A DNA stretch of 64,000 nt, taken from assembly GCA_963722815.1 (NCBI GenBank), contig CAVROM010000003.1:930001-994000 (forward strand), given 5' to 3'. The DNA is from DASQFQ01 sp963722815 (GTDB taxonomy: Bacteria > Actinomycetota > Thermoleophilia > Solirubrobacterales > Solirubrobacteraceae). The notes under the pieces are model-generated. The model did no database searches. It was not told the DNA's origin and saw only the letters and a list, made by a program, of their open reading frames with translations. This document shows positions 25,646 through 35,035 of this stretch, piece by piece (within the stretch, counting starts at the first letter, position 1; each line of letters opens with the position of its first letter). The translations under genes were made by a program, and so were the position numbers.

Positions 25646-26979
25646 GACAACGCCTCGTGAGGCTCCTCGGCCGCGACGACGCGGCTTCGAGCCGGCCTGC
25701 GTCGGGGGGGTGTTGAACGCGCGGAAGCCCGAGCGCGAGCCGGCCGCCGTGCTGCTCGCCGCGAGCCCGCAGGACGTCGTCGACGGCGTGCGCCTCGCCG
25801 GCGAGCGCGGCTGGCAGGTGTCTGTGCGCTCGGGCGGGCACAGCTGGGCGGGCTGGAGCGTGCGCGACGACGCGCTGCTGATCGACCTCGGCGGCATGCG
25901 CGAGGTGAGCTACGACGCGCCACGGGCGTCGCGACCGCGAGCCCGTCGGTCAGGGGCGGGGCCGAGCTGACGCCGCTGCTCGCCGCGCGCGGCCGCGTGT
26001 TCACCGGCGGGCACTGCGCGAGCGTGGGGATCGGCGGCTTCCTGCTGCAGGGCGGACAGGGCTGGAACAGCCGCCGCTGGGGCTGGGGCTGCGAGAACGT
26101 GCTCGGCGTCGACGTCGTGACCGCCGACGGCGAGCTCGTGCACGCCGACGAGCACGAGAACGCCGACCTCCACTGGGCGGCCCGCGGCTGCGGGCCGGGC
26201 TTCTGCGGCGTCGTCACGCGCTTTCGCCTGCGCACCTACCCGGCGGTGCCGATGTTCCACGACACCTGGGTCTTCCCGCGCGAGCGGCTCGAGCCGCTGC
26301 TGCACTGGCTGCACGACGCGCTGCCGCGCCTCGACGTCGCGGTCGAGCCGGTGGTGGCGGCGACGCGCCTGCCCGGCGTGCCGCTCTCGCCGGCGTCCCG
26401 CGGCCCTTCGGCGCCGTCCTGCTGCTGCACACGACGCTCACCGCCGACTCCGAGGAGGACGCCGCGCGGGTGCTCGAGCCGTTCGACGCCTCGCCGCTCG
26501 CGCGCGATCGGTCACGTGCGGGCGCCGACGACGATCGTCGAGGAGAACGTCGCCCAGACGCTGCAGAACCCGGAGGGCCACCGCTACGCCGCCGACTCGC
26601 AGTGGACCGACGCCGGCCGCGACGCTTTACCCGCTGCTGCGCGACATCTACGAGGAGCTGCCCACCGAGCACTCCTTCTCGATCTGGTACGGCTGGGCGC
26701 CGTCGCGGCCGCTGCCCGACATGGCGTTCTCGCTCGAGCGCAACGTCTACCTGGCGACCTACGCGATCTGGTCCGACGCGGCCGACGACGAGCGCCACCG
26801 CGACTGGGTGCACGGCCACCACGCCGGCTGGCGAGCGTGGGGGAGGGGGTCTACATCGGCGACTCGGACTTCAGCCGCCGCCCGACCGCTTCATCGCCGA
26901 GGACAACCTGCGCCGGCTGCGCGAGATCAACGCCCGGCGCGATCCCGACGAGCGCTTCTGCTCCTGGCTCGGCCTCTAG
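25642..26979 (+). CDS. FAD-linked oxidase, berberine-bridge-enzyme type, predicted bicovalent
   Basis: Second PCMH flavoprotein of the island, about 445 residues. VSVRSGGHSWAGWSVRDDAL carries the flavin-linking His. FTGGHCASVGIGGFLLQGGQ carries a cysteine at the position that forms the second, 6-S-cysteinyl, bond in GOOX/BBE enzymes. Later segments are ENVLGVDVVTADGELVHADE and CGVVTRFRLRTYPAVPMFHD. The C-terminus ends RRDPDERFCSWLGL rather than the YDP-x-N-F/L-R motif of the first copy. Breaks lie near 25680, 25920, 26400, 26505, 26625 and 26835. GTG 25642 overlaps the SDR stop. The two oxidases may act on successive or related substrates. Confidence 0.75.
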
Positions 26980-27636
26980 TGCATGACGAGGCCGCCGTCG
27001 ACGCACAGCGTCTGGCCGGTGATCGCCGCCGCGGCGTCCGTGGCCAGGAACGCGACCGTCCCGGCGACGTCGCCGGGCGCGAGGGGGGAGCGCCTGGCGC
27101 CGCGCACCGCCTCGAACGCCGCGCGCCCATGCCCTGCTCGGCGGCCGGCGTGCGGGTCAGGCCGGGGGCGACGGCGTTGGCGGTGATGCCGTCGCCGCCG
27201 AGCGTCAGCGCGAGGACGCGGGTGAGCCCGATCAGCGCCGCCTTGCTCGTGGTGTAGGCCAGCAGCGCGGGGGAGGGGGGCGCCAGATCGTGTCGGAGAC
27301 GACGTTCACGATCCGGCCCCAGCCGCGCTGCGCCATGCCGGGGCTGAAGGCCTGCGCCAGCAGCACCGCGGCCTCGACGTTGACCGCCTGGACGCGCCGC
27401 CAGGTGGCGAGGTCCAGCTCGTGCAGCGCGGCCTGGTCGAACGCGGCGGCGGCGTGGACGAGCACGTCGCAGCGCCGATCGCGGCCGCCGCGCGGCGCAC
27501 GGCGGCGGCGTCGGCCAGGTCGCACTGCTTCGCGGTCGACACGACGACGGCTTGCCCGCGGCCTCCAGCGCCGCGACGATCGCCCCGCCGATCGCGCCCG
27601 CCCCGCCGGTGACGACGGCGGTCCGCTCCTGGCCAC
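26976..27636 (-). CDS. Short-chain dehydrogenase/reductase (SDR)
   Basis: Leftward SDR: AVVTGGAGAIGGAIVAALEA (cofactor loop), CDVLVHAAAAFDQAALHELD, GRIVNVVSDTIWRPPPP, then LLAYTTSKAALIGLTRVLAL with the YxxxK pair, and ITANAVAPGLTRTPAAEQGM. It ends DGGLVMH. Breaks lie near 27135, 27275, 27470 and 27545, and the start is uncertain (GTG 27636 or nearby). The stop overlaps that of the convergent oxidase (CTAG at 26976-26979). It is divergent from the GntR regulator 25 bp away, so probably under its control. Confidence 0.65.
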
Positions 27637-27661
27637 GCGACCGAAGGGTACGCTCGGGCGC

Positions 27662-28377
27662 ATGAGCGGCTCGGACGGAGCCGGACGCCGCGACAACGTG
27701 GAGCAGGTCTACCGCCGCGTGCGCGAGGCGATCCTCGAGGGCGAGATCGCGCCGGGCACGGTGATGTCGCAGGTCGCGCTCGCCGACGAGCTCGGCGTCA
27801 GCCGGACCCCGCTGCGCGAGGCGCTGCGGATGCTCCAGAGCGAGGGACTGGTCGACGCGCAGGCCAACCGCCGCGTGACGGTCACGCCGGTCTCCGCGCC
27901 CGATCTCGAGGAGCTCGTCGTGATGCGCGTGGCGCTCGAGACCGAGGCCATCCGGCTGTCGGTCGAGCGGCTGGGGCCCGAGGACCTCGCCGCGCTCGAG
28001 GGGCGCCTGGCCGAGATGACGCACTTCGCCGAGGCGAAGGACTACACGCGCTGGAGCCCCGCACAACGCGTTCCACCGCGGGCTCACGGCCGCGGCCGGC
28101 CCGCGCGTCAACGCGCTGCTGCGCAGCTGTCGGACCACTTCGAGCGCTACCGGCGGATGCACATCGCGCGCTCGCCCAAGGCGTGGCTGACCGAGGGCCA
28201 TCGCGAGATCCTCGACGCCGTCAAGGCCGGCGACCGCGCGCTCGGCGCGGGGCTGCTGGCCGACCACCTGTCCGGACCGCGTTCGACGTGCTGGAGCTGC
28301 TCGAGCCGGGCTACGAGCCCGCGCGGCTGCGGCAGACGCTCGAGGACGTCCGTGCCAAGCCCAGGCGCCGGAGCTGA
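27662..28377 (+). CDS. GntR-family regulator, FCD (FadR) subfamily
   Basis: Winged-helix N-terminus: VEQVYRRVREAILEGEIAPG, MSQVALADELGVSRTPLREA and LRMLQSEGLVDAQANRRVTV are textbook GntR. The C-terminal FCD effector domain starts LEELVVMRVALETEAIRLSV. It has AHNAFHRGLTAAAG, where the His of the metal site lies, and GHREILDAVKAGDRALGAGL. Breaks lie near 28065 and 28280. FCD proteins bind small carboxylates and repress catabolic operons. It is the only island regulator seen, so it is the best candidate to bind the TGYNTACA motifs. Confidence 0.8.
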
Positions 28378-29574
28378 CGCGCGGCGGGGGTCGCGACGGC
28401 CGCGTGCGCGGCCGCGACGGGGCGTATCTCGGGATCCCGTACGCGGCGCCGCCGGTCGATGCGCTGCGCTGGGCGCGCCTGCGCCGCCCGAGCCGTGGAG
28501 CGGCGAGCTCGACGCGACGCGCGCCGGCCCGCCGGCGCCGCAGCCGGAGCGCCCGATCTCCGAGTTCGCCTGGGGCCGATCCCGCCGGGCGACGAGGACT
28601 GCCTGACGCTGAACGTCTGGCGGCCGCGCTCGGGGACGGGCCGTGGCCCGTGCTCGTGTTCGATCGGCGGCGGCTGGACGATCGGCTGGGCCGGCTCGGG
28701 GCTCTACGACGGCGCCGCGCTCGCCGCGGCCGCGCAGGCGGTGGTGGTCACCTTCAACTACCGGCTCGGGTCGCTCGGCTGGGTGTTCGGGAACTGGGGG
28801 CTGCTCGACCACGTCGCGGCGCTCGAATGGGTGCGCGAGACATCGCCGCGTTCGGCGGCGACCCGCGGCGGTCACGCTCGGCGGCCAGTCCGCGGGCGCG
28901 GCTACGTCGCCGACCTGCTGGTCTGGCCGGCCGCGGAGGGGCTGTTCTGCGCGCGATCCTGCACTCGCCGCCGCTGCCCGAGGCCGCCAACCGACCGGAG
29001 CCGCGCGCCGGGTGGGAGCACGCCCTCGGCGTGGCCCGTGAGGCGCCGGCGGCGGACAGTCGTCGCGCGCCACGAGGCGCTGCTGGGCGACGCGCGCTGG
29101 CGGGGCAGGCGCGGGGCCGCGTGGCCGACGCTCGACGCCGGCACGCTGCCGGCCTCGCCGCTCGCCCGCGCCGGACGCGCGGCTCGACGTGCCGGTGCTC
29201 GCCGGCACGACGCGCGACGAGGCGACGTTCCTGTTCCGCGCCGGCGGCCGCGGGCGTCGACGAGCAGGTGCGACCCGCGCGTCACCGCGGAGCTGTTCCC
29301 CGCCCGATGCAGCGCTGGGCGCGCGAGCGCGCCGCCGCCGGCGGGCGGGTGCACCTGTTCCGCATCGACCACCCGTCGCCGGACCCGCGGCTCGGCGCGC
29401 TGCACACGATCGACGTGCCGCTGCTGTTCGGCACGTTCCGCACGAGCGACGTCGCCCGCCACTACGTCGCCGACGACGAGCCACGCGCGCGCGTCGCGAT
29501 GGATGCAGCGCGAATGGGGCCGGTTCCTGCACGGCGAGGACCTCGGGTGGGGCGGTGACTCGCGTCTCCGCTGA
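28374..29574 (+). CDS. Carboxylesterase type B
   Basis: Alpha/beta-hydrolase of the carboxylesterase-B family, about 400 residues after repair. Recognisable segments are DGAYLGIPYAAPPVDALRWA, GDEDCLTLNVWRP, GGGWTIGWAGSGLYDG and VVVTFNYRLGSLGWVFGNWG. The nucleophile elbow is GGQSAGA (Ser, where relatives have GESAG). The catalytic His is probably in RLGALHTIDVPLLFGTF. Breaks are frequent, about every 60-120 bases. CTG 28374 overlaps the GntR stop as CTGA; GTG 28404 is the next in-frame start. It likely cleaves ester-linked substrates entering the pathway. Confidence 0.65.
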
Positions 29575-29643
29575 CTCGCCGGCGCTGGCGCCCGAGGGCG
29601 GCGAGCCGTCTGTCATCGCCTCTGGCGGACCGCATAGCCATTT

Positions 29644-29651
29644 TGTCTACA
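29644..29651 (+). promoter_or_regulatory. TGTCTACA motif upstream of the bicupin gene
   Basis: TGTCTACA in the 122-bp gap before the bicupin gene, fitting the island consensus TGYNTACA. Its TCTACA could serve as a -10, giving a leader of about 40 bases that carries the GAGGAG ribosome site before ATG 29697. Confidence 0.4.
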
Positions 29652-29696
29652 CCTCAGGGCGAACCGCTGTGGGCAGACTGGGATCGAGGAGACGGG

Positions 29697-30717
29697 ATGA
29701 GCACGTACATCGCCGAGCGCACGCCGGTGACCACCCTGCCGGGCGAGCCGGTGCCCTACGTGATCGAGGCCGGGAGCGGCCGCGCGCACGTCCTGCTCGG
29801 CGAGGTCGGGCGCGCGCTCGTCGGCGCCGAGGAGTCCCGCGGCGCGATGTCGGTGATGGCGCTCGACGGGCCGCGCGCCGAGCGGCCGATCCCGCTGCAC
29901 TACCACGACCACGAGTACGAGTTCTTCTACTGCCTGCGCGGCGGCGTCCGGCTGTGGGCCGACGACGACGGCCGCGTGCTCGCCCCCGGCGACTTCGGCT
30001 ACGTCCCGCCCGGCACGCTGCACGCCTACCAGCTGCGCGGGCACTACTCGACGTTCGTCGGGCCGGTCGTCCCCGGCGGCTGGGACCGCTTCTTCGACCT
30101 GACCGGCGAGCCGTTCGGCACCGCCGGTTTCGCGCGGGGTCAAGGGGCCGCCGCCGTTCGACAGGTTCGGCCGCGCGGAGGTCGCGTTCAAGATGAAGTA
30201 CCGCCCCGACGCGCAGTACGCCGAGGCGCGCACCGACGCGGACGACGACACGCTGCCCGCCGATCAGGGGCCGTACTTCTTGCGCTGCGGCAAGGGCCCG
30301 CGCCATGAGTTCGGCGGGCTGCTGCAGACCCTGCTCGTCGGCGCCCAGCAGTCCGGCGGGACGACCACCATGACCACGGTCGAGATGCGGAAGGGCCCGG
30401 GGCTCCCCGCCCACGTCCACGAGCGCACGTACAAGGCGCTGATGGTGCTCGAGGGCCGGCTGCGGCTGACGCTCGACGGCCCCGAGCACGTCCTGACCCG
30501 CGGCGACACGGCGTCCATCCCGGCGGGCTGCGAGCACGCGCACCGCGGCGACGGGCACTACACCAAGGTGCTGACGATGAGCGCGCCCGCGGGCCTCGAG
30601 CGCCTGATCGCCACCGCTGGGGAGGCGACCGGCGAGCACATCTTCGGGCTGCCCGGCGCGGTCGACCTCGACGCGCTGCGCGAGGCGGCGGCCGATCTGG
30701 ACGTGGCCTTTGCCTGA
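29697..30717 (+). CDS. Quercetin 2,3-dioxygenase-like bicupin
   Basis: Two cupin domains in about 340 residues. The N-terminal metal site is PLHYHDHEYEFFYCLRGG, with His68, His70 and Glu75, followed by PPGTLHAYQ with His109. This spacing is close to that of characterised quercetinases. The C-terminal cupin has LPAHVHERTYKALMVLEGRL and PAGCEHAHRGDG, with Lys where the ligand Glu is expected, so its site may be inactive. One break region lies near 30140-30180. GAGGAG precedes the ATG. Related enzymes open flavonol C-rings with oxygen, or act on other enol(ate) substrates. Confidence 0.75.
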
Positions 30718-31017
30718 GCGCCAGACGTTGATCGATATCACCCGCTCCCCGTCCTGCGCGACCGTCGCGCTGTGCGGACGTCGCCGGGGATGACGGCGAC
30801 GTCGCCGGGCGACATCGGCGTCGGGCGGCCGTCGACCACGAAGTCGACTGTGCCGCCCTCGGCGATGGAGGTGACCTGGTCCTCGGGGTGCTGGTGGGTC
30901 TCCCAGGCGCAGCCCGGCTCGTAGCGGTAGACCGTCATCGTCAGCTGCCCGCTGTCGATCGTGGCGCCGAAGATCCCGGGCCGGACCTCCGAGAACTCCA
31001 GCTCGTGCCCAGCGCAT
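30714..31017 (-). CDS. Small single-domain cupin
   Basis: About 100 residues: HELEFSEVRPGIFGATIDSG, MTVYRYEPGCAWETHQHPED with the metal-binding HQHPEDQ, VTSIAEGGTVDFVVDGRPTP and DVAVIPGDVRHSATV. A frame change near 30990 and another near 30775 are needed. The ATG 31017 overlaps the FAH stop (ATGA), so the two are co-translated. The end is not sharply defined because it runs into the stop of the convergent bicupin gene. Confidence 0.6.
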
Positions 31018-31859
31018 CACGCCGCCGCCGGCACTCGCGCGGGCACGACCGTGTTGCGCAGCACGCCGACGCGCTCGATCTCGCACTCGACGACGTCGCC
31101 GGGCTTCAGGTACAGCGACATCGGGTCGTCGCTGAAGCCGGCCACGCCGGAGACCGTGCCCAGCGAGAGGATGTCGCCGGGGCAGTAGCCCATCGGCGAG
31201 TAGTGGCTGATGACCTCCTGGACGGTCACCGACATCTTGCTCATGTGCGACACCTGGCGGACCTCGCCGTTGACGCGCAGCTCCATCGACAGCTCGTGCG
31301 GGTCGCCGACCTCGTCGGGGTGACGATCCACGGGCCGATCGGGCAGAACGTGTCGATGCTCTTCAAGGCAGAAGACGCCCGACTTCATCTCCTCGCGCTG
31401 GATGTCGCGCGCGGTGATGTCGTTGAAGATCAGATAGCCGGCGATGTACTCGTCGGCCTCCTCCGGCGAGAAGAACTTGCCCGCCTTGCCGATCACGACC
31501 GCCAGCTCGAGCTCGTAGTCGACCTCGTTGGTAAGGCCGTGGGGCGGGTAGACGATGGGTCCTCCGGGCCGATGATCGCGTCGACGTTCTGGAAGAACAC
31601 GATCCACGGCAGCACCGGGTGCGACCAGTTGACGTGCTTGGACTCCTCGTGGTGCTCGCGGAAGTTGCCGGCCGTGTGGAAGAACTTCTTGGGGACGATC
31701 GGCGCGCGCAGGCGCACGTCCGCCAGCGCGTAGGACTCGCCGGTCTCGCCGGCCTCCGGCCGCGCTCGTAGTACGTGCGCATGTCGGGCACGTCGAGCGG
31801 GATCACCCGGTCGCCCTCGATGCGCCCCACCTTGCCGTCGTCGAACGTCACCAGCTTCA
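31017..31859 (-). CDS. Fumarylacetoacetate hydrolase-family enzyme
   Basis: FAH-fold protein of about 280 residues: VPKKFFHTAGNFREHHEESK, EVDYELELAVVIGKAGKFFS (the E-x-E metal site), AGYLIFNDITARDIQREEMK, PIGPWIVTPDEVGDPHELSM and VISHYSPMGYCPGDILSLGT. The family hydrolyses or decarboxylates/hydrates 2-oxo acids from ring cleavage. Breaks lie near 31320, 31370, 31558 and 31765. ATG 31859 is preceded by GGGAGAGG. It is transcribed divergently from an SDR across a 59-bp promoter region that holds the island motif. Confidence 0.75.
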
Positions 31860-31880
31860 TCGGGCCTCTCCCATGGCAAG

Positions 31881-31910
31881 TTGCATACACTTTACTGAAC
31901 TGAGTAGACT
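31881..31910. promoter_or_regulatory. Divergent promoter with TGCATACA motif
   Basis: Rightward: TTGCAT (31881-31886), an 18-base spacer and TAGACT (31905-31910), 8 bases before ATG 31919. Leftward: the reverse strand of TGCATACA (31882-31889) gives TATGCA as -10 for the FAH gene. One site could therefore control both directions. Confidence 0.55.
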
Positions 31911-31918
31911 TTCGCAAC

Positions 31919-32639
31919 ATGAGCTGGCTCGGCCTGGAGGATCAGCGCGTGGTGGTCGCCGGCGGGGCCGGCAGGTTCGGCGCCGCGCTGGCGGACGGGT
32001 TCCGCGGGCGAGGGCGCCGCGGTGGCGGTGATCGACGTGCAAGCCCGGCGACCACATCGAGGCCGACCTCCGCGACCCGGCCAGGCGCGCGCCGCCATGG
32101 CGCAGGCCGGAGCAGCAGCTGGGCGGCGGCTCGACGTGTTCGTCCACAGCGTCGGCATCAACCGGCGCAAGGCGATCGAGGACGTACACGGACGCCGACT
32201 GGGACGACATCGTCGGCGTGAACTTGACGAGCGCCTTCTACACCGCCAAGGCGGCGCTGCCCGGGATGCGCGAGCGCCGCCACGGGCGGGTGGTGTTCTT
32301 CTCGTCGGTGGCGGGGCGCAGCGGGCATCAAGCACCACGGCCCGTATGCGGCGACGAAGGGCGCCATCAACCAGCTCATGCGCGTGATGGCCCACGAGCA
32401 CGCCGCGGACGGCGTGACAGTCAACGCCGTCGCGCCCGGCTACATGGACACGGAGCTCACGCGCCAGTACCTCGCTCGACCACCCCGGCCGCCGCGAGGA
32501 GCTGGTCGAGCTGATCCCGGCCGGGCGCTTCGCCCACGTGGACGAGGTCGTCGGGCCGGTGCTCTTCCTGTGCTCCAGGCAGGCGAGCTTCATCACCGGG
32601 ACGGTTCAGTACATCGACGGCGGACGGAGTGTGGTCTGA
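31919..32639 (+). CDS. Short-chain dehydrogenase/reductase (SDR)
   Basis: Classical SDR of about 240 residues: QRVVVAGGAGRFGAALADGF (cofactor loop), DVFVHSVGINRRKAIEDV, GRVVFFSSVAGRSG with the catalytic Ser, GPYAATKGAINQLMRVMAHE with the YxxxK pair, and VNAVAPGYMDTELTRQYLA. It ends TGTVQYIDGGRSVV. Breaks lie near 32010, 32085, 32190, 32325 and 32475. It is the first gene of a two-SDR operon; the next ATG is 1 base after the stop. Confidence 0.75.
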
Positions 32640-32640
32640 C

Positions 32641-33399
32641 ATGGGCAGGCTGGACGGCAAGACGGTGATGGTGACCGGGGCGGGCACGGGCTTCGGCGCC
32701 GAGCTCGCCGTCAAGGCCGCGCAGGAGGGCGCGGCGCGCGTGGTCGTGCACTACCGCACCTCGCAGGCGGGCGCCGAGGAGACCGCGGCGCGGGTGCGGG
32801 CGGCGGGCGCCGAGGCGGCGCTGGTCCAGGGCGACATCTCGCGTGGGACGACATCAAGCGGATGGCCGGGGAGGCGGGCGACGTCGACGTGCTGGTCAAC
32901 AACGTCGGCGACATGGCCTCCGACCAGCACGGCTGGGGCGACCTGAGCGAGGAGGTCATCGACCACTGCCTGGCCGTCGACATCAAGGGCACGATGCTGA
33001 TGGTCCACGAGTTCGGCAAGGCGATGCTGGACGCGCGGCCGCGGCGCGATCGTCAACATCGGCTCGACCGTGATCGTGCGCGGCAGCCCGCGCGCGCCGA
33101 TCTACGCGGCCGGCAAGTACGGCCTGCTCGGCATCACGAAGTCCTACGCCAAGGCGCTCGCGCCCGAGGTGCGCGTGAACACGTTCGCCCCGGGCTTCAT
33201 GGACACGCCGGCGGTCATCAACCGCCCCGACATGCAGTCCGGCCGGCTCGAGCAGCTCGAGCGCGACACGCCGATGGGCCGCATCCCGCCGCCGGAGGAC
33301 GTCGCGGGCGCCGCGCTCTTCCTCGGCACCGACGACGCGATCCACATCACCGGCGGCTACATGATCTGCGACGGCGGCTACTCGATGCTGGGCGCGTAG
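32641..33399 (+). CDS. Short-chain dehydrogenase/reductase (SDR)
   Basis: SDR of about 252 residues: LDGKTVMVTGAGTGFGAELA, VDVLVNNVGDMASDQHGWGD (NNVG variant), IVNIGSTVIVRGSPRAPIYA and AGKYGLLGITKSYAKALAPE with the YxxxK pair, then VNTFAPGFMDTPAVINRPDM and GGYMICDGGYSMLGA. Breaks lie near 32842 and 33043. Its end overlaps the convergent hydrolase by 22 bases. Probably acts after or beside the preceding SDR. Confidence 0.8.
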
Positions 33400-34154
33400 G
33401 CCCAGCGCCGCTGCCCGCCCTCGCGGGTGAGGCGGCCGAAGCGGTTGCCGGCGTCGTGGGTCATCGTGACGAGCGCGCCGGAGTCCGCCAGCTCCTCGGC
33501 GAGCGCCGCTCGCGTGGCGCGCGCCAGCGCGGGATCGACGTCGGTCATCGACTCGTAGTCGTCGCTCAGGAGCTGCGCCGGGTTGTGGGCGGCGTCGGCG
33601 AGCAGGACGTGCTCGCCGGCCTCGACGATGCAGTGCCCGGGCGTGTGTCCGGGGGCGAGGCGAAGCGTGATGCCGGGGACGATCTCGCTGCGCTCGCCAT
33701 CATGGAGCACGATCGCGTCCGCCAGCGGAGCGAGCCGTTCCGGTGCCGGGATGGCACCGAAGTCCTCGCGCCCCGGGCCGGTCTCCGGCGTCGCGTCGGT
33801 CACCCAGTAGCGCCAGTCGATCGCGTGGGCGTGATACTCCGCCCGCGTGAAGAGGCCGGCCCACCCCACGTGATCGAAGTGCAGGTGGGTGAAGATCACC
33901 GTGTCGACGTCCTCGGGCGCCACGCCGGCTTCACGCAACCGGTCCGGGAACGTGCCGATCGGCAGGTCCGGGATCGCGCCGCCGCCGATGCCGGCGTCGA
34001 TGACCACGACGTGGTCGTCCGTCCGCACGAGGAAGCCGCCGAAGTTGACCCCCATCAGCCCGTCGGCGTCGGTGAACTCGGGCGGCAGCGGGCGGCTGAG
34101 CAGGCCCTCGGCGGGGATGTGCAGCTCGCCGTCGCTGAGCGGCGTGATCCTCAC
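33378..34154 (-). CDS. Metallo-beta-lactamase-fold hydrolase
   Basis: Intact protein of about 258 residues with the MBL zinc motif: DTVIFTHLHFDHVGWAGLFT (HxHxDH). Preceding it is VVVIDAGIGGGAIPDLPIGT; following it are LRLAPGHTPGHCIVEAGEHV (third-site His) and LLADAAHNPAQLL (Asp). It resembles quorum-quenching-lactonase or glyoxalase-II-like members. GTG 34154 overlaps the upstream stop, making a three- to four-gene leftward operon with the ketopantoate-reductase-like and GlcG genes. Lactone or thioester hydrolysis is likely. Confidence 0.85.
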   Translation of the reverse strand: MRITPLSDGELHIPAEGLLSRPLPPEFTDADGLMGVNFGGFLVRTDDHVVVIDAGIGGGAIPDLPIGTFPDRLREAGVAPEDVDTVIFTHLHFDHVGWAGLFTRAEYHAHAIDWRYWVTDATPETGPGREDFGAIPAPERLAPLADAIVLHDGERSEIVPGITLRLAPGHTPGHCIVEAGEHVLLADAAHNPAQLLSDDYESMTDVDPALARATRAALAEELADSGALVTMTHDAGNRFGRLTREGGQRRWAYAPSIE

Positions 34155-35035
34155 TGCGCCCACCCGGCCTCGAGGCCCGCGACGAGCGCGGTGATCGCCG
34201 CGTGCAGCGGGGTCGGCATCCCGCAGTCGGCGCCCGCCTGCACGATCCCGCCGTTGAGCACGCCGATCTCCGTCGGCCGGTGTGCGATTGCATCCTGGAG
34301 CATGCTCGGCTTGTGCGTGTAGTTGCGCTCGGCCTCCTCGCTGATCAGCGCGTCGGGGTCGCGGTCGAGCTCGATCCCGAGCGACTCGGCGACCCGCCTG
34401 CCCTCGCCGACCAGCGCGGTGACGAGCGTCCGCAGCGCCGGCACCCCGCACAGCTCCCCGTGCGTCAGCCCCGTGAGCGCCGCGATCGGGTTCGTGGCCG
34501 AGTTGAACAGCAGCTTGGTCCACTGCGCGCCGCGGGCGTCGTCGAGCGCGACCGCGCCCGTCGCGCCGGCGAGCGCCGCAATCTCGGCCGGCCGCGCGGG
34601 CTGCGGCTCGAACGGGCCGATCCACGTCATGCCGGGAGCGTCCATCTCGACCACGCCCGGCGCCGCGACATGACCCGCCGCCAGGGTCACGCCCCGGATC
34701 ACGCGCGGCACGTGGCGCGCGACGACCTCCTCGTTGCCGATCCCGTTCTGCACGCTGCACACGGCGCCGTCGGCGAACACGTGCGCGGCGGCGGCGATCG
34801 CGGGCTCGGTGAGCATGGCCTTGGTCGCGACGATGCCGAGCTCGCAGGGCGGGATCTCCCGCGCGTCGGCGCGGGCGGCGATGTGCACGACCTGGCCGTC
34901 CACGCGCAGGCCCGTGCGGTTGATCGCCTCGACGTGCTCCTCGGAGACGTCGTAGGCCCACACCTCGGCCTCGGCGGCGACCTGAGCGGCGAAGTACGCG
35001 CCGATCGCGCCGCAGCCGACGACGCAGACCCTCAC
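34151..35035 (-). CDS. Ketopantoate reductase-family (ApbA/PanE) oxidoreductase
   Basis: Intact protein of about 294 residues: VRVCVVGCGAIGAYFAAQVA (NADP Rossmann loop), CELGIVATKAMLTEPAIAAA and SVQNGIGNEEVVARHVPRVI. The catalytic Lys is in GAQWTKLLFNSATNPIAALT, and the helical C-terminal domain is present. The gene sits in a catabolic operon rather than with pantothenate genes, so a branched 2-hydroxy/2-oxo acid substrate is more likely than ketopantoate. GTG 35035 overlaps the GlcG stop. Confidence 0.82.
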   Translation of the reverse strand: MRVCVVGCGAIGAYFAAQVAAEAEVWAYDVSEEHVEAINRTGLRVDGQVVHIAARADAREIPPCELGIVATKAMLTEPAIAAAAHVFADGAVCSVQNGIGNEEVVARHVPRVIRGVTLAAGHVAAPGVVEMDAPGMTWIGPFEPQPARPAEIAALAGATGAVALDDARGAQWTKLLFNSATNPIAALTGLTHGELCGVPALRTLVTALVGEGRRVAESLGIELDRDPDALISEEAERNYTHKPSMLQDAIAHRPTEIGVLNGGIVQAGADCGMPTPLHAAITALVAGLEAGWAQ

